NCBI GenBank assembly: GCA_902729315.2 | Contig: LR746276.1 | Location: 2,411,669 to 2,475,668 of the forward strand | DNA length: 64,000 bases | Reading direction: 5' to 3' | From: Spirodela intermedia | Lineage: Eukaryota; Streptophyta; Magnoliopsida; Alismatales; Araceae | In this document: in pieces, positions 12,457 to 25,327 of the stretch | Layout: the number at the start of each line of letters is the position of its first letter | How positions within the stretch are numbered: position 1 is the stretch's first letter | Position numbers and translations under genes: made by a program | The notes under the pieces: model-generated | The model's database searches: none | What the model was told of the DNA's origin: nothing | Seen by the model: the letters and a program-made list of their open reading frames with translations, nothing else

Positions 12457-12880
12457 TCATCCTCTATTTGATCTATTTCCAGACCTATCTTTGCTTTTTT
12501 CGACAACATTCAGCTGAACTTGATTTGTTGCTGGTGGAAATTCAGTGCGATTAAAGTCCTTGGAGATAGTAAAAGGATTAGTTAACTCTTCATGAGAGTT
12601 GATTTGTGCAATGACATCTTCAAAGTAAAGATTCTGTACATGTGAGGAAATTTCTGCATTAAATGTACCATAGGAAGGTCCAAGAATTTCGAGGAGAGTA
12701 TCTATAGAGATTGTCTCTTGTACTAGATGACCTATCACTACCAATCATCACAAGATATGTTGAATCTCTTGAACATAATCTAAGATTGACCATGTACCTT
12801 TGGTTGTATTGTGAAGTCGATTGTGGAGATGCATAATTCATGGAGCTATGTAGGAGAAATGCTTGCTTAATACATCCCAT
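12457..12880 (-). pseudogene. Copia gag fragments
   Basis: Two overlapping broken frames (12880-12659 and 12744-12457) in the gag position just inside the 5' LTR side. They contain features usual for plant copia gag, such as a predicted helical stretch with LLEILGPSYGTFNAEISS. The frame shifts between them. Assignment rests mainly on position and weak resemblance. Confidence 0.55.
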
Positions 12881-13271
12881 GCATCCTTAGCCATACTTTT
12901 TCCTATGACACATGGTAATACCATCTCATAAAGAGAGAAAACAATCAATGAGAGGACATGTTGATCCTGACGCCACCAGATTTAATATGCAGGATTCTCA
13001 ATAAGAGTTCTATTAGTTCTTGGTTTCATGGAACTCGATGTATCTTGATGAAGAATGTGTGCTAGATCATAGTGATTCAGGAGAGGAAATAACTACGTTT
13101 TCTAGAGAAGAAAGTTTTCACGAGTAAGCTTAATAGGAATGTGCACACCTATGAGAGTCATAGTGCTTGGAGTAGTGATTGCAATCAGCTGATTGTTTTC
13201 TCTATTCTCCTTTGGAACGTCGATGGTTGTCATGGATCAAGAAGTGTAGTTAGGCTTTGGCTTTGATACTA

Positions 13272-13541
13272 TGAAGAGAAATAGAAAAGAAGGATGAGGG
13301 AGAAAGATGAGAAGAGAATGGAAAGTGAATCGTGTGGTACTAGAAATCAAAGTCACTATTCATTACAATTGGCTTCCTATATATAGGAGATGGAATATTG
13401 AAAATATAAAAGACAAGAAAGGTAGTTACAATAGAAATCTGTTGTCACAATGTGAACTGGGTTGAGAGAACCAGATTGAGTTGACTTAGTCATGTTGACT
13501 CAATCAAGTTCAGAAGAGGTGATTGAGTGTGGTCTTCAACA
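13272..13541 (-). repeat. 5' LTR of the copia element
   Basis: About 270 bases, homologous to 7200-7455. The inner border abuts the primer-binding-like sequence and the outer border is followed by TATAC, near-matching TACAC before 7200. Confidence 0.85.
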
Positions 13542-14019
13542 TATACTCTGCCTACAACTCTTGTATGTCTCTTAAATAGCCTCCTCCCAATGGCCCGCAT
13601 GAGAGAGTTTTTGAGGAGATGTAGTTACCTAATTAGTCCGATCATAAGAGCTTTCACGAAGGAATACATAACAGCCTATGGAGAGTCGTTGACATGCCAC
13701 CAACTAAGGCAGGAGGTTATGTTCTGCAAGTGACGCCCTTCGTGCAGTAGAGGTTGATTCTATCCTACATTAGGGGACAATGAACAATTCATTGAACACA
13801 TATCCCAAGATTATATGAGCTCAGCCCAACAATCAGGGATTACATCTGTTTGTCTTAGACAAGGCAATTCTCTACATTTTTAGGGAGAAAGGAGATGATT
13901 CCTCACAAACTTTGTGATGGAGCACTAGAGCCACCCGCATCAGCCAACATCAATGCAGCAGGAAAAGACCCACGTCAACCAACCGACATGTCTGAAGATG
14001 AGATATAGTGCATGACAAC
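13542..14019. other. DNA between copia and solo LTR copy 2
   Basis: About 480 bases of mixed composition. One frame of 68 codons (13527-13733) overlaps the LTR edge and resembles nothing I know. It may be a fragment of an older transposon into which both elements inserted. Confidence 0.4.
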
Positions 14020-15645
14020 TGATAAGTCTTCATTATCATGAGTTAATAATTAGTAAATAATATAGTTTTAGCTTTAACTCATCATAAATAGACTTATATT
14101 TGTGTTAAAGAATGATTTTTGGTTTTCAATTGATTAATGTGAATTTTTGGGTAATTATGTGATTTTATACGATTTTTACAGTCTTACTTTTGAGATAAAT
14201 GAAGAACAAGAAATAAAAATAAAAATATTGCAACAATGAGGGGACCCGCCGGCCAGCCGTGCCCGCAAGCGGGTCGGAAGCACAGTGGGGGAGTAAGCCG
14301 CGAGTAGGGGCTCGAGCAGCTTGGCTTTGGGACCGACAGGCACGCGTACGGCACTCCCCTTCCACGTCACTGGTAGCCAGCCGGCTGTGGGGCAAGGAGT
14401 GGTCGTACACGCCAAAGAAAGGACTTTACTCAACTAACATTACTATATATTCGCCCGAAAACTCGTCGTACAACCGATGTGGGACTAAACCCACACCTTC
14501 CTCAGAAGAGGCGTGGGCGACCGGCGCGGGTTCGAATCCTCCTAGAGTCAAAATTCATATATTTTTATCTGATTATCGTGACTTTCCTGCAGATCACCGG
14601 TGAAGGATTAAGCAATGAGAATTGCTGGATCATCGGCGAAAATCTTGTCAACGCGATTCGCGGAGCATTGCTACTAAAATTGCTGAACGATTCTCGATAA
14701 AAGGATCGCGAATCCATCGAGTAAATCATCTCCGATTGATCGACGAACAAGCCGTCGTCGGGAAGAGGATGATCCGCCGGGAGACCAGTCGCCACCTCCT
14801 GAGAGCGTACTAGATGCGATGAAGAGCCTCCTCTTGCTGTGCGGACCTGAGGATGAAGCTCCCTAACACGCGCCCCACCTCCATCCAGCTCCTCTCCGTC
14901 GGGTGACAGCCGCCGGAGAGCCGCAAAGTCACCGTTTTTCTGCTCCGCCGGGTGATAGCCGCCGGAGACAATTCGACGACCCACTTCATTGATCTCTAGA
15001 CTTCGCGAGAAGATCTAGAGATTGCCCACGTCGTCTTTGTCCAAGGAGAGCCTTCAAGGCCGTGGACACTGCACGACGATCCTCCCGAACGCTCAGGATT
15101 CCGGTGCATCGCCGACGCATCGCCGTCGCGACGCCGGAACTCTGTTTTCCTGCTTTCAATTTAATTTATGCTTTATTTAGTGATACTTTGTGTGATTTTA
15201 ATTTACTAAACTATACTTCGTTAAATTACGATTCTTCCGGCTTTTACAGATCTTAATTTCATTAATTAAGTCGTCTGTAATCATTTACGTAAGAATCGCC
15301 GGGCGGAACTCTGTTTCCGCCTGATTCGCGTTCGCCTGGCGCTGACGTCATCCTGACGCCCGCACCCTTATTTCCTTTTTTTTCATGAATTTTAAATATA
15401 TTTCCTTTTTATTTCCTAGTATAAAATTCGTAAGAAAATCGTATTCATTGAGAAAAATTCTGAATAATTACCAGATATTATATTACATCCCTGTGATTGA
15501 CCTGGAAAATTACCGCTATTTTTGGAATTTTTTTATAAATGATATATTTATTTAGAAATACTTCTAAATATCCAAAAATTCGTATTTTCTAGTTTTATAA
15601 ATTTTATATTTGCGTGATTTAACATACAATGACTGAGTCACGTCA
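14020..15645 (+). mobile_element. Solo LTR, family A, copy 2 (least decayed)
   Basis: A 1626-base TG...CA unit flanked by ACAAC at 14015-14019 and 15646-15650, a perfect 5-base target duplication. It is the GC-richest of the four copies: most of its C and G positions read T and A in the others. It contains a TATA-like ACTATATATTC near 14447 and a GGTTCGAATCC motif at 14529-14539. A 139-codon antisense frame (14984-14565) is part of the LTR and has no recognisable domain. Confidence 0.9.
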
Positions 15646-18600
15646 ACAACTATCTCTCATCTTGATGACGCAAACTTTTCAGTAGTTGTCACACGAGATG
15701 GAATGATGCAGTCCACTCTAGAGCAATAATCTTTGGAAGTATTTCTTTGCTTGATCAGCTTTGATTTTGGTGTCCTGGTTGGGTTGGTCGAGAAGACCCC
15801 ATACTTCTAGTAGGAGTTGGTTGTGAGGGTTACTTGCCTCACATCTACCTTCTCATCTCCTCCCTTGTCTCTTTGCACTCTTCTATCTTACCATCCTTCT
15901 CATCTGTTGATCTATAAATTCATCCCAAGTCAGCAACCTATTTGTTATAAGGGATTCCTCATGCAATTTAAGAGTGGACAATGTGGATGACCCTCAATCA
16001 ATCAAGTATATCAATACTTCTTCATCTTATTCTTCTAATATTTCTTCTAAGTGTGGTCATTTGAGAGCCATAGCTTAACCATATAATATTCTTCTACTAA
16101 TTCTTAACCATGATCAAGTAAAGTCTGATTTATTAAGAGAGTGAGCATCCTACTACATTGTTTTTTCTGAATCACATGATTGTTTAGGCCCCTTTTAGCT
16201 GGTGAATTTAGACTTGTTAAGAATTAGCCTTCATCCTCTTTAAATCTTTCAATTTTGGTCAATCAATCTAATAGTCAACCCTCATCCGCATCACTATGAG
16301 TCAAAAGTGTCATTTTCATTCAAATTTGGATCCAACATCATTATAGTAGATTCATATGAACTTTAAAAGATAGTCCATAAAAAGGGTTTTCTGAGTGCTA
16401 GGTACCCATAGAGTCTGCATGATATATGCATGATAAAAATGGTTTTCTAAGTGTTGGATCAAACTAACTATTTACATAAGCTGTGATAATCAAACTAAGC
16501 CTTTGCATATGTTATGATGATCAAACTATTGAGTTTTGAGAACTCAAAAATATTTTGATGAGATAACATGATACTTTAGTTAAATCAATCTTAACTAAAA
16601 CCATGAAATTGACAAGATTTGCAACCTACATGTGATTAAATTTTTATTTATTCTGAACTAGAAAAAGGCATTTCATCTCACCTTATTTTATTGGATGAGA
16701 TTAACCTCCTTGTGGTAGGATCCTTTTTGCAAAAATCAAAGCATAGGATTCTAGTTGGCAAGATGAAATGTGTCTCAATTCAGTGCATCAAACAGACTCT
16801 AAGAATGCTAAGTTTTCAATTTTATATGGGTTCTATAAGATTATGAATAATTCATTTTTATTACTTTCAAGCTCAGTTTACTAAAGGCTGAAAGCATAGA
16901 TAGTTTAAATGTAGCCCATTGGTGCATGAGAGGACACAACTTGATAAGAAAGAGTCCAAACAGCCTAGAACTGAACAAGGCCATACCAGAAACCCTAAAT
17001 GCCAAAATAACCCAACATGTAAAGAACCGTTTTGACCCGAATTAGAAGTGGCCCATTCTAGGGGTAGCTGTTGAAGTGGGTGATCCAGCTCATTATGCCC
17101 AAGTATGAAAGGGGTAGTTTTGATCAAAATTAAAGCATTGAGATTCAAAAGAAAATTCCAAGTGGTGGCTATCTCACAACCCAAGAGGTCAATGCTGCAG
17201 GCAACCTAATAAAGTTGTGGTCAAGGGAAGATATTAGATCTGATCTTGATATTGTTCTCACTACGTTGGTCAAATTTGATAAATATTTCAGCACTTGTGG
17301 TGTGCTTTATCTAGACAGTTATAGCTTAGGGTCTTAGGAGTCAACATATGCTTGTGAAGCCTTGGTTGTGTGAGAGGTCCCTAATCCTATGCAAATAGGC
17401 ATATTCTAGGGACTAAAATAATAGAACCAAGGTTGTGACCTCAAAAGTGGATGTGGCCAAAATGGTTTAGCTGAAGCACTTTAAAACCCTACATCCCACA
17501 TGTTTCCCTATTAAAAAATTATAATTAACCTAAATAAAAGAACAATTAGAAAAATAAATTATACTTTATTGAATCTAATGAAATACATTCATATCTAAAG
17601 TGTGTCATGTGATCTGCACAAGGGATGATTTTACATATTTAAATATATCTAAATGTTATCATACTTTGAGTATGCATGGTCAGTGTAATTCATATTTATT
17701 CTAGATATTGCATTTTCAAATGGTGGCTAATTTTAAGTCACCTTTAACGAAAATATTAAAATATAACCAAAAGGTGGAGTGGCACGATAATGTGCTAGTT
17801 TTTGTCAATTAACATTCAAATGTTGCCTAGGATCAACAAAAAGACACTTCTTCCAACATCTCTATCTTTAATCGATGATTTTGCAGATGAGTGCATTGTG
17901 TGGTGGGAAGCCAATGATAGGTCACGAGCATGAAGGACAATGCTCATAAAAGTTTAGGAAACCACCCAACGCACATACTAATAGTAGATATTGACAAAGA
18001 GTTAGTGAGCTAAGATTTCAAGAGGGCTGCCAAGGGCTGGAATTGCCATCTGTTCTTCCTCTATGATGGCCTCAATTTACTATTCTCCGTACTCTTGCAA
18101 GTTACCACCATGTCCCCCCTTTGTATTATTTACATGAATAAATAAACAAATAAGACTACGTAAATAGAGAGAGGCCACCTAGAGTAACATCCCTAAAATA
18201 TTTTGATTTCATTAATTTTTTACCTTTAGGAAATCATGAAACCCTATATAGGCTGTAAAATGGTTTCACGGAAATACACATTGAAATTAGGCCAAATTGA
18301 TATTTTCGTCAAGTAATTGGATCAAGTAGGTGTCATTTACTCTTGGCAATTGTCTATGGATGCATTTATATGCACAAATGCTCACAATTAAAACTGAAGA
18401 AATGGTCAAAGTTAAAGCTATAAATCATGTGTTGAAGAATTGTGAGGAAACATTGGCTAGAAAGGAAGGTCAGCCCATGTATGATACCATATATATTTCT
18501 TTGACCCAAAGTTTTATCCATACAGATATCCAACTATATTTGGCTCATTAAAATAAAATTTATGATCATTCAATACTTTTCGAAATCATGAATCTCAAAA

Positions 18601-20910
18601 GTGTTTCTAACTAATCAAAATTACTAATTATGGGATTTAAGCATTATTTCAAACCTCCTAAATTTATGTTTTGAAAATACATTTCAATACCAATTTAACA
18701 CTATTTTTTTGTGACTATATGCATTATGAGCTTCTTGATACTTCCCCACAGTTTCAACATTGAACAAGCCCAATTATCTTGACGACATTATCTAAGTAGA
18801 AAATGAGTTACACTCGATTTAGGGAGCTTATTAGTCTATCTGATTTCCCCTAAACAATTATCATATTATGTTTATTTATAATTATTAAAATAAATTATTG
18901 GTCAAAAAAATATTTAAAAATAATTTAGTTGATTTATATCTCATGAAAATAATATTTAAATCACTCTTTTATATCCATAAGTTGGGAAAATAATGCTTAA
19001 TGTTTTTTAGTAGTATGCTTCAAACCTTTACGGTAATGATTTTCTTTTAACATTATGAAGTTTTAAGACTCCTAGTACGAGCATTAAGTTAATATAACTT
19101 TTTCAATAAAAAATGCACATAGAACCAACTAAAGTTCGGATTATACTTAATTATCATTAAATTGATGAATGAGTAAACACTCTTTTATATACAATCTAAA
19201 ACTTAACTCAGCTTAAATTGATGAAAACTCAAAGTAATAATGAAAAATGCTTGAATAGAGATTTTAAGGAATTATTTTGAATTTATTTATATTTAATTCA
19301 GTAATTTGGTAGATTTTAATATGTGAAATTATTATTATTGTATAGTATTGTGGACACTGTCAATGTTTACAGAAATTACCATTTAATGAAAATGAGTGAT
19401 TAAGACATTCAAATCAACAAGAGTTCATGAAGAAAAATATCAATATGAAAACTTACAAAGTATATTATGTACTTTTATGATATTACATCATCACTTTAGA
19501 ATCATTTTATATCAAGCTAATTGATTAAAGAAATTACTTATTCTAACACAATTTTTTTTAATATTTATGAATATATGTTAGAAAATTATTTCAAATATTT
19601 TTAAATCACTATAGTTATGATTGTAAATACTAAGAGAATGATTTAACATATCTATTTCATGATCATATTTTATATGAGGTGATTTGAATAGGTGCTTATT
19701 GCTAAATCACTATTTTATCTGGACATGTATTATTGGTTCTATTTAAAAGATATCAAATCCTTACCAAATCCAACTAAATCAATGTGTTTTGGATGTAGAT
19801 GTTGTGCTTTAACAGAACTATGAATTGATTTTTGATGAGAATACCTGAATCCTTAAGGAACATATCATATTAGTTTTCTGGTCATTCAGATTTCTATATG
19901 TGAGAAAACAAGAGCTATTTGATGTTAGTCAAATTACACAAAGGCAACAAGTCGGTGAATCATTTGCAAATAGTAAGTGATCAGCATTAACTAGATCACC
20001 TCATCTGCACCTTATATTTTGAGTTAATATCCTTATGAAAAGATAGTAAAAATCAAGTCTTGACCATCATCTTCTTCATTGAAAGCCAAGATTGAAGGAA
20101 GTAACATGGATATAATAGAGGAAGGTTTATTCTATTAGAGAAGACAAAGGAGAAAATGTCTGAAGCTACCTCAAACTTTATTGACCTTTGTTACCCCTTA
20201 AATAAGGAAGGAACCTTATAAGGTCATTCCCATAATGCCCTTAGATTTTACCATATTCTCTCCCATAACATTATCACAATTTAAAACTCCAATACTCTTC
20301 ATCAGAATTTCTAATGCATTCCAAGTCAACATCATCTTTTAGAAAATAATTTACAGTAATTTTTTCATATTCTTTGTTTGTAAACTTGTGATTACATCAT
20401 CATTTAACTGTTTAAGACAACAAACATGTTATTCAATTCTGATCAACCTAAAATTGTGAATCTAGAGGAAAATTTTGAGGTAAAATTTTAAGTTAGGCTT
20501 GGTAATCAATGAGTTTATTAAAATATCTAATTTAGTGGGACCCAAGAACAAAGTTATTATTGGAGACTAAATGTACGTAAAGAGACAAACCAACTAAAAA
20601 TCATGAGTTTCATACCTTTAGCTCTACATATATCATAAGACTTAGAACTTTGAAGTGAAGATCAAAGTTTGATTGTTAAAAGGTTGACCAAAATCAGTAT
20701 TAGAAATCAATCAAATCAACACTTTTTTTTCATCAAAAAGTGAGACTTTAAATCCAACACTCTTAACTTTTAGATGTAAAGAAAATATTATCAAGTAGAA
20801 GGTATTACCCTGGGTAGTTCGAAAAAATTTATAAATTTGTACTACTGTAATTAAAGTTTATTATGAAAAAACATATCTCTCTTAGAAAAGGTCGATCAAT
20901 GAGTTGTTTC
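15646..20910. other. AT-rich intergenic DNA, no gene recognised
   Basis: More than 5 kb without convincing coding sequence. The longest frames (16873-17184 minus, 18330-18551 plus) have no family resemblance, no plausible neighbouring exons and ordinary intergenic composition. A slightly more GC-rich stretch at about 15650-17350 could be an old transposon relic, but no domain or terminal repeat is visible. Confidence 0.5.
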
Positions 20911-20948
20911 CGACGGGAATTGAACCCACGCATGGTGGATTCACAATT
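20911..20948 (-). pseudogene. Fragment of plastid-type trnH-GUG
   Basis: On the minus strand this reads as the 3' half of an organelle-type histidine tRNA: anticodon loop ATTGTGAATCC (GUG), variable loop, and T arm with GGGTTCAATTCCCGTCG. The bases upstream no longer form an acceptor stem or D arm, so it cannot fold as a tRNA. It differs from nuclear tRNA-His and fits the plastid gene, which also occurs as a transferred copy in plant mitochondria. It is best read as a small remnant of plastid or mitochondrial DNA. Confidence 0.72.
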
Positions 20949-21932
20949 CTAGCTTATCAATTTTCACCAAATAATAAGTCATTCATTTGTCATATCTTCA
21001 TTTCAACAAAGCTTAATCTCAATATAGAATAATGGTCAACCATCTAGTTATAGAGTATTTTAACTGCAAATAGTGGTTATGAAAAAGTAAATAATCTTAT
21101 GTAACTGAAAAACTAAAAAATATATAATCATTTCAATGTAAAACAGTCTTATTTCCTAAAATAAATATATAATTATGGTTGTCTCAAGACCTCTAACCTT
21201 CCACAAGGTATTTTACATTTTCTCATATTTTTTAGTGCTCACAATTATGCCATGCTGAACTATTTCCTAGCAATGGTAAACATTTTTAATTTGATCCTAA
21301 ATGGATATTTGTGAAATTTCCTTGTCCTAACAGATATATATGTTGTTGTAGTGAAATGGACACATAATGATGAGCCAAATTTCCACTTTTCTGTGCCCTC
21401 ACTAGTAATCAATTTCTAGGTTTTTAGGACATGTCTGCTCCACATGTTAAGAGATTAAAAACTTCATAACATCCTAATTGAACATACAATTAGGAAATGT
21501 AATCCCAAAATGTGAATTGACGCAAAAGTTCAATGCTTTCATTAACATTAGAGAACAAAAAAGGTAATAATTAAAAAATAAATTCAAAAATCTAAAAAAT
21601 TACAAATAATGGAAGGAAATATGTAAATTTGATGTCAAAAACCATCTACATACCATAAGTTCTTATATTTGAGATTACTAATATTATTTTATTTTTGATT
21701 TCAAAATTCTCCTAGGTGAAATGTGGATAGCGTCCCATAGAAGAGCAAATGAAAACCTTGATCTCATAAAAGCATTTTCATTAAGAACTCTAACATACTT
21801 TCTTAGCAAAAAGAAATTCTTAGGTGGCCTTATTTTCATCATAAAATGATAAAAAATCATATACTTAATAGTTATATGCCATTGCACATTCCACTTATTT
21901 TAAATAATTTTTAAGAAATAAAAAATATATAT
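20949..21932. other. AT-rich intergenic DNA
   Basis: No gene recognised. The 67-codon minus frame at 21684-21887 has no supporting features. No further organelle-like sequence could be recognised next to the trnH fragment. Confidence 0.5.
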
Positions 21933-23831
21933 TGACATGACTTAGTCATTGTTTATTAAATCATACAAATTAAATATTTATAAAACTAGAAAATATCACT
22001 TTTTGAATATTTAGTAGTACTTTTGAACAAATATATCAATTATAATTCAATAAAAGCTCCAAAAATAGTGGGTATTTTTCAAGTCATTTATAGGGATATA
22101 AAATAATATCAAGTAAAACTTTATAATTTTCTAAAAGAGTAAAAAAAATATGATTTTTTAGACTAAATAATAAAAATAAAATATATTTAAAAATTATAAA
22201 AAAAGAAAATAAGAGTGCTTATGTCAAGATGATGCTAGTTGCTCAACAAATATGAATCAAGAAAAAATAAAGCTCCACTTGTCAATCTTTATGTAAACAA
22301 TTATAGACGATTTAATTGAACCAATTAAGATCTTGAAAAGTCAGAAGAATTATATTTGAATGAAGAAGATTTTTGAAACTTGAAATCACATATGCTATCA
22401 CTAGATTAAGTAGAAATTAAGTTTAAAGTAGAGAGATTAGAAATTCAGCCTCTTAACAATAGTTGTCAAAATTTTGTATGTTCGAAATGATTATTATATA
22501 ACATTTATGACCTCAAAGTCTCTCCTTAGACATAGACAATTTGGACATTCCCTAGATCTCTTTTAAAAATTTAAAAAATAATGGTAAGAGTTAAACTAGT
22601 TAAAAATAGTAAATTAAAGTTTCAATGTTGTAGCGGTGATATGTTAGAATCTTGAGTATTTAAGGAGACTATCATGTAACATCCATGGCCTCAAAAGCTC
22701 TACTTAGACATGGATGATGTATGTAATCTTTAAATCGTATTATAAAGTCTAAAAGTAAATAAGGTGAGTTGACAATTATCTCTAGTAGCTATCACCTAGT
22801 AGAGTGCAAATAAGACGACTTGTGGATCTCTTATGGGTGTCACAGATGGAGATAAGTTGGATGGAGGTGAGGTGCATCTTAAGGAGCTTCATCCTCAAGT
22901 TTGCACAACAAGAGAAAATTTTCATCGCATTTGGTACACTCTTAGAAGGTGGTGACTCGTCTTTCAATAAATCATTCTCTTCATGATGACAACTTATTCA
23001 TTAATCAATTAAAAATAATTCACTCAATGAATTCATGATCTTTTTATTTAGAGTCATTTAGTAATTTTAGTAAAATACTCTGCAAATCACATTGACAATA
23101 TTTTCGTCGATGATTAACTAATTTTGATGGCTTAATCATTAATAGGTAATTTTTAGAAAAATTATAATTTAATTAGATAAAAATATAAGTTTTCATACAA
23201 GTGGGATTCAAATCTTCACCAATTGCCCACCTACACACGAGAGTGTCAAATAACTATATGAATACCCTTATAAATGACATCATAAGGGTATCTACTTCTC
23301 ATAAATAGAGGATATTTTAAGTATTAAAATTATTGAAAACCTTCTAGGAAGCTGTGACGCCGATTTAATTCTACATCGATTATTTTCTGAGTTTTAAGAT
23401 GGATATATAGTAATACAATATTATGTCATCAATAATCCTCTCTCTTGCATGGATACGACCACTCCATACCCCATGCTTAGTTGGCCACCAATGACATAGA
23501 AGCGGTATGACACATATGTGTCCCTTACCAATTCTTAACTACTTGAGCCCCCTACTCGCAATTTTGGCCAACTATACTTCTAACCTACTGGTAGGCCTAG
23601 CTAGCTGGTGGGTCCCTCTTTTTTCTATATTTTTATCTCTTTATTTATCTCAAAATATGATTATAAAATTATATAAATTCACATAAAATCACATAATTAA
23701 CTAAAATTTCATATTAACAAATTAAAAACTATTTTTTATAATTTAACATAAATAGAAGTTTATTTTTCATGAGTTAAGGCTTAAAATATATTATTAATTA
23801 ATTATTAACTAATGATAATGAAAACTTATCA
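21933..23831 (-). mobile_element. Solo LTR, family A, copy 3 (reverse, enlarged)
   Basis: The reverse complement begins TGATAAG at 23831 and ends with ATGTCA at 21933. It is longer than its relatives (1899 bases), partly because of extra DNA around 22250-22790. No clear target duplication is seen (TATAT on one side, TCTGC on the other). A segment at about 23240-23340 matches one in copy 4 (31448-31545, opposite orientation) that copies 1 and 2 lack, so copies 3 and 4 form a subfamily. Strongly AT-shifted, hence old. Confidence 0.78.
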
Positions 23832-24884
23832 TCTGCCTTTGATGTAATTCAAGAGTGTCTTTTTAAGGCAAAAATAATAGTCTTCCCTTGACAAAATAAT
23901 TGTCTATGTGATGAAATAGACTAATAATAGTTGTCTTCCCTTGACAAAAGTTTTACTGTTAATTAAGAACCACAATGGGTTACCCACCCTCAAATAGTCA
24001 GTCTATGCATCCTCCAATTAAGAAAGCATATTTCTTGTCCTTCTTTATTTCTTGTGAAAATATATTATATTGGAAGTATTTAGGATAAAGACGATTTTTA
24101 TTGCCACTTAATGGCTCGCTATGAATAGTAATTCAGTAGATGCCGCAGGTTGAATATTTGTGGAGTCCTGAAGTACAAGTAGTACACAAGAACCAGAGTG
24201 CTGACCGCGGGGGTACTCTCTCTCTCTCTCATCCGGATGCTGGTTCACTCGCTACGTGGTCGTACTAAGGGGAGGAACTTGGATGGACTGCGGGTAAGGC
24301 GGAGGGGGGCAGAGGGTGGTCGAACTCGTACTTCACGAGCACGATAGCCTCTGCTGAGGTCTGCTGGGAAAACTGACAGGAAAGGTTAAAGAACACCTGA
24401 CTCCTGTCGATCTAGCGGGACAACTGCATTGAAAGTAGGGTACCCACTTGCCGGGGCCTGTCCAACTTGAACCTTAACAAGAAGGGTCAACGGCACGGCC
24501 CCTAAGAGAACCTTTTCACCCCAGTTGACCCTGAGAAACCCGGCTTCGGCCCTAGAGAGCTTCCGGACAAGGGCCTCGAGGTTGACTGCTGTGAAACCTA
24601 CACCCGTCCCAGGTACTACAAAAGAGGCTAGAAAATGGGCTCTGCAGTCAGTATGCCGGAAGTTGTCTAGACTGACACGCTGTACACGGAATAACTAGGT
24701 AAGCGAACTCTGGACTTCGGGGTCGGGAAGCTACAGATTATTTTCATTCGCATAGTGTTCAGGCCCAACATCGACAAGAGCACGCCCGCGCTCCGGACTC
24801 ATCCGGTAGAAACGGGCCTCGTTCCATTGGTGTCGCTAGTGACATTCGCGTCGGCGTATACTCCTGGTCAACCAATTCCTGCAA

Positions 24885-24970
<86 letters not shown>

Positions 24971-25084
24971 GCTCTCTGTCCTTCTCTCTATCTATCTATC
25001 TCTCTCTCAGCTTTATTTTCCATGTTCACATGGGATGGGTTGCCATCGCCCTTCGCTAGGGCTGGCGAATTAGTGTTAGTCACA
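23832..25084 (+). repeat. FRO copy 2 upstream region, diverged duplicate of ~1440-3011
   Basis: From about 24100 this resembles the upstream region of copy 1 in order and content: an ATGAATnGTAnTT segment, short CT tracts, a GC-rich segment with shared blocks, then a CT microsatellite (24887-25008). Copy 1 has a much longer first CT tract. Similarity is patchy, in contrast with the near-identity that starts at 25085. A 118-codon frame (24755-25111) runs through the CT repeat and is not called. Confidence 0.6.
24887..25008. repeat. (CT)n microsatellite upstream of FRO copy 2
   Basis: About 120 bases of CT repeat with a few CTAT and CTGT interruptions, ending about 320 bases upstream of the copy 2 start codon. 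It corresponds to 2904-2942 in copy 1 but is three times as long. Confidence 0.95.
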
Positions 25085-25215
25085 GAAAGAGACGGCAACT
25101 GGGAAGGTTAACAGGAGCCAATTTTTCTAAGGCCACAATGACGGTGACGCATCATTCCTTGGGCGTGGAAGCATCAGACGCAACCTCTACGCCGCGGGTG
25201 CAGCTCCACGGCGTC

Positions 25216-25222
25216 TATAAAT
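25216..25222 (+). promoter_or_regulatory. TATA box of FRO copy 2
   Basis: TATAAAT at the place equivalent to 3143-3149 in copy 1, about 106 bases before the ATG. Close by, copy 2 lacks one C and differs at several bases from copy 1 (CCACGGCG against CGCCGTCG). Confidence 0.55.
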
Positions 25223-25327
25223 CTGCCTTGGAAGCAGCGCTATTCTTCTGTTACAACCAGAGGGTGGCGGCGAGCAAGAGTGGAGAAGGGACAAGGAGGG
25301 GGGGATCGCCGTGAAGAGTTGCTGGCT

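Larger units (their letters stand above)
7200..13541 (-). mobile_element. Degenerate Ty1/copia LTR retrotransposon
   Basis: A decayed copia element read on the minus strand. Its LTRs are at 13272-13541 (5') and 7200-7455 (3'), both TG...CA on this strand, flanked by TACAC and TATAC as a one-mismatch target duplication. Next to the 5' LTR, 13256-13271 read on the minus strand resembles the initiator-Met tRNA primer site TGGTATCAGAGC. A purine tract (GTGAAAGGG) abuts the 3' LTR. Remnants in copia order are gag (about 12880-12430), integrase core (11750-11463), reverse transcriptase (10440-9700) and RNase H (8000-7620). Stops and frameshifts break every domain. A 1.6-kb solo LTR (8075-9682) is inserted between RT and RNase H. 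The element is no longer coding. Confidence 0.88.

Noticed and set aside
14565-14984. 139-codon minus frame in solo LTR copy 2 and its relative at 8799-9047
   Set aside because: Both are parts of a non-coding LTR; the frame is broken in the other copies and carries no recognisable domain.
20911-20948. Functional tRNA-His gene
   Set aside because: Only the anticodon and T arms remain; no acceptor stem or D arm can be formed.
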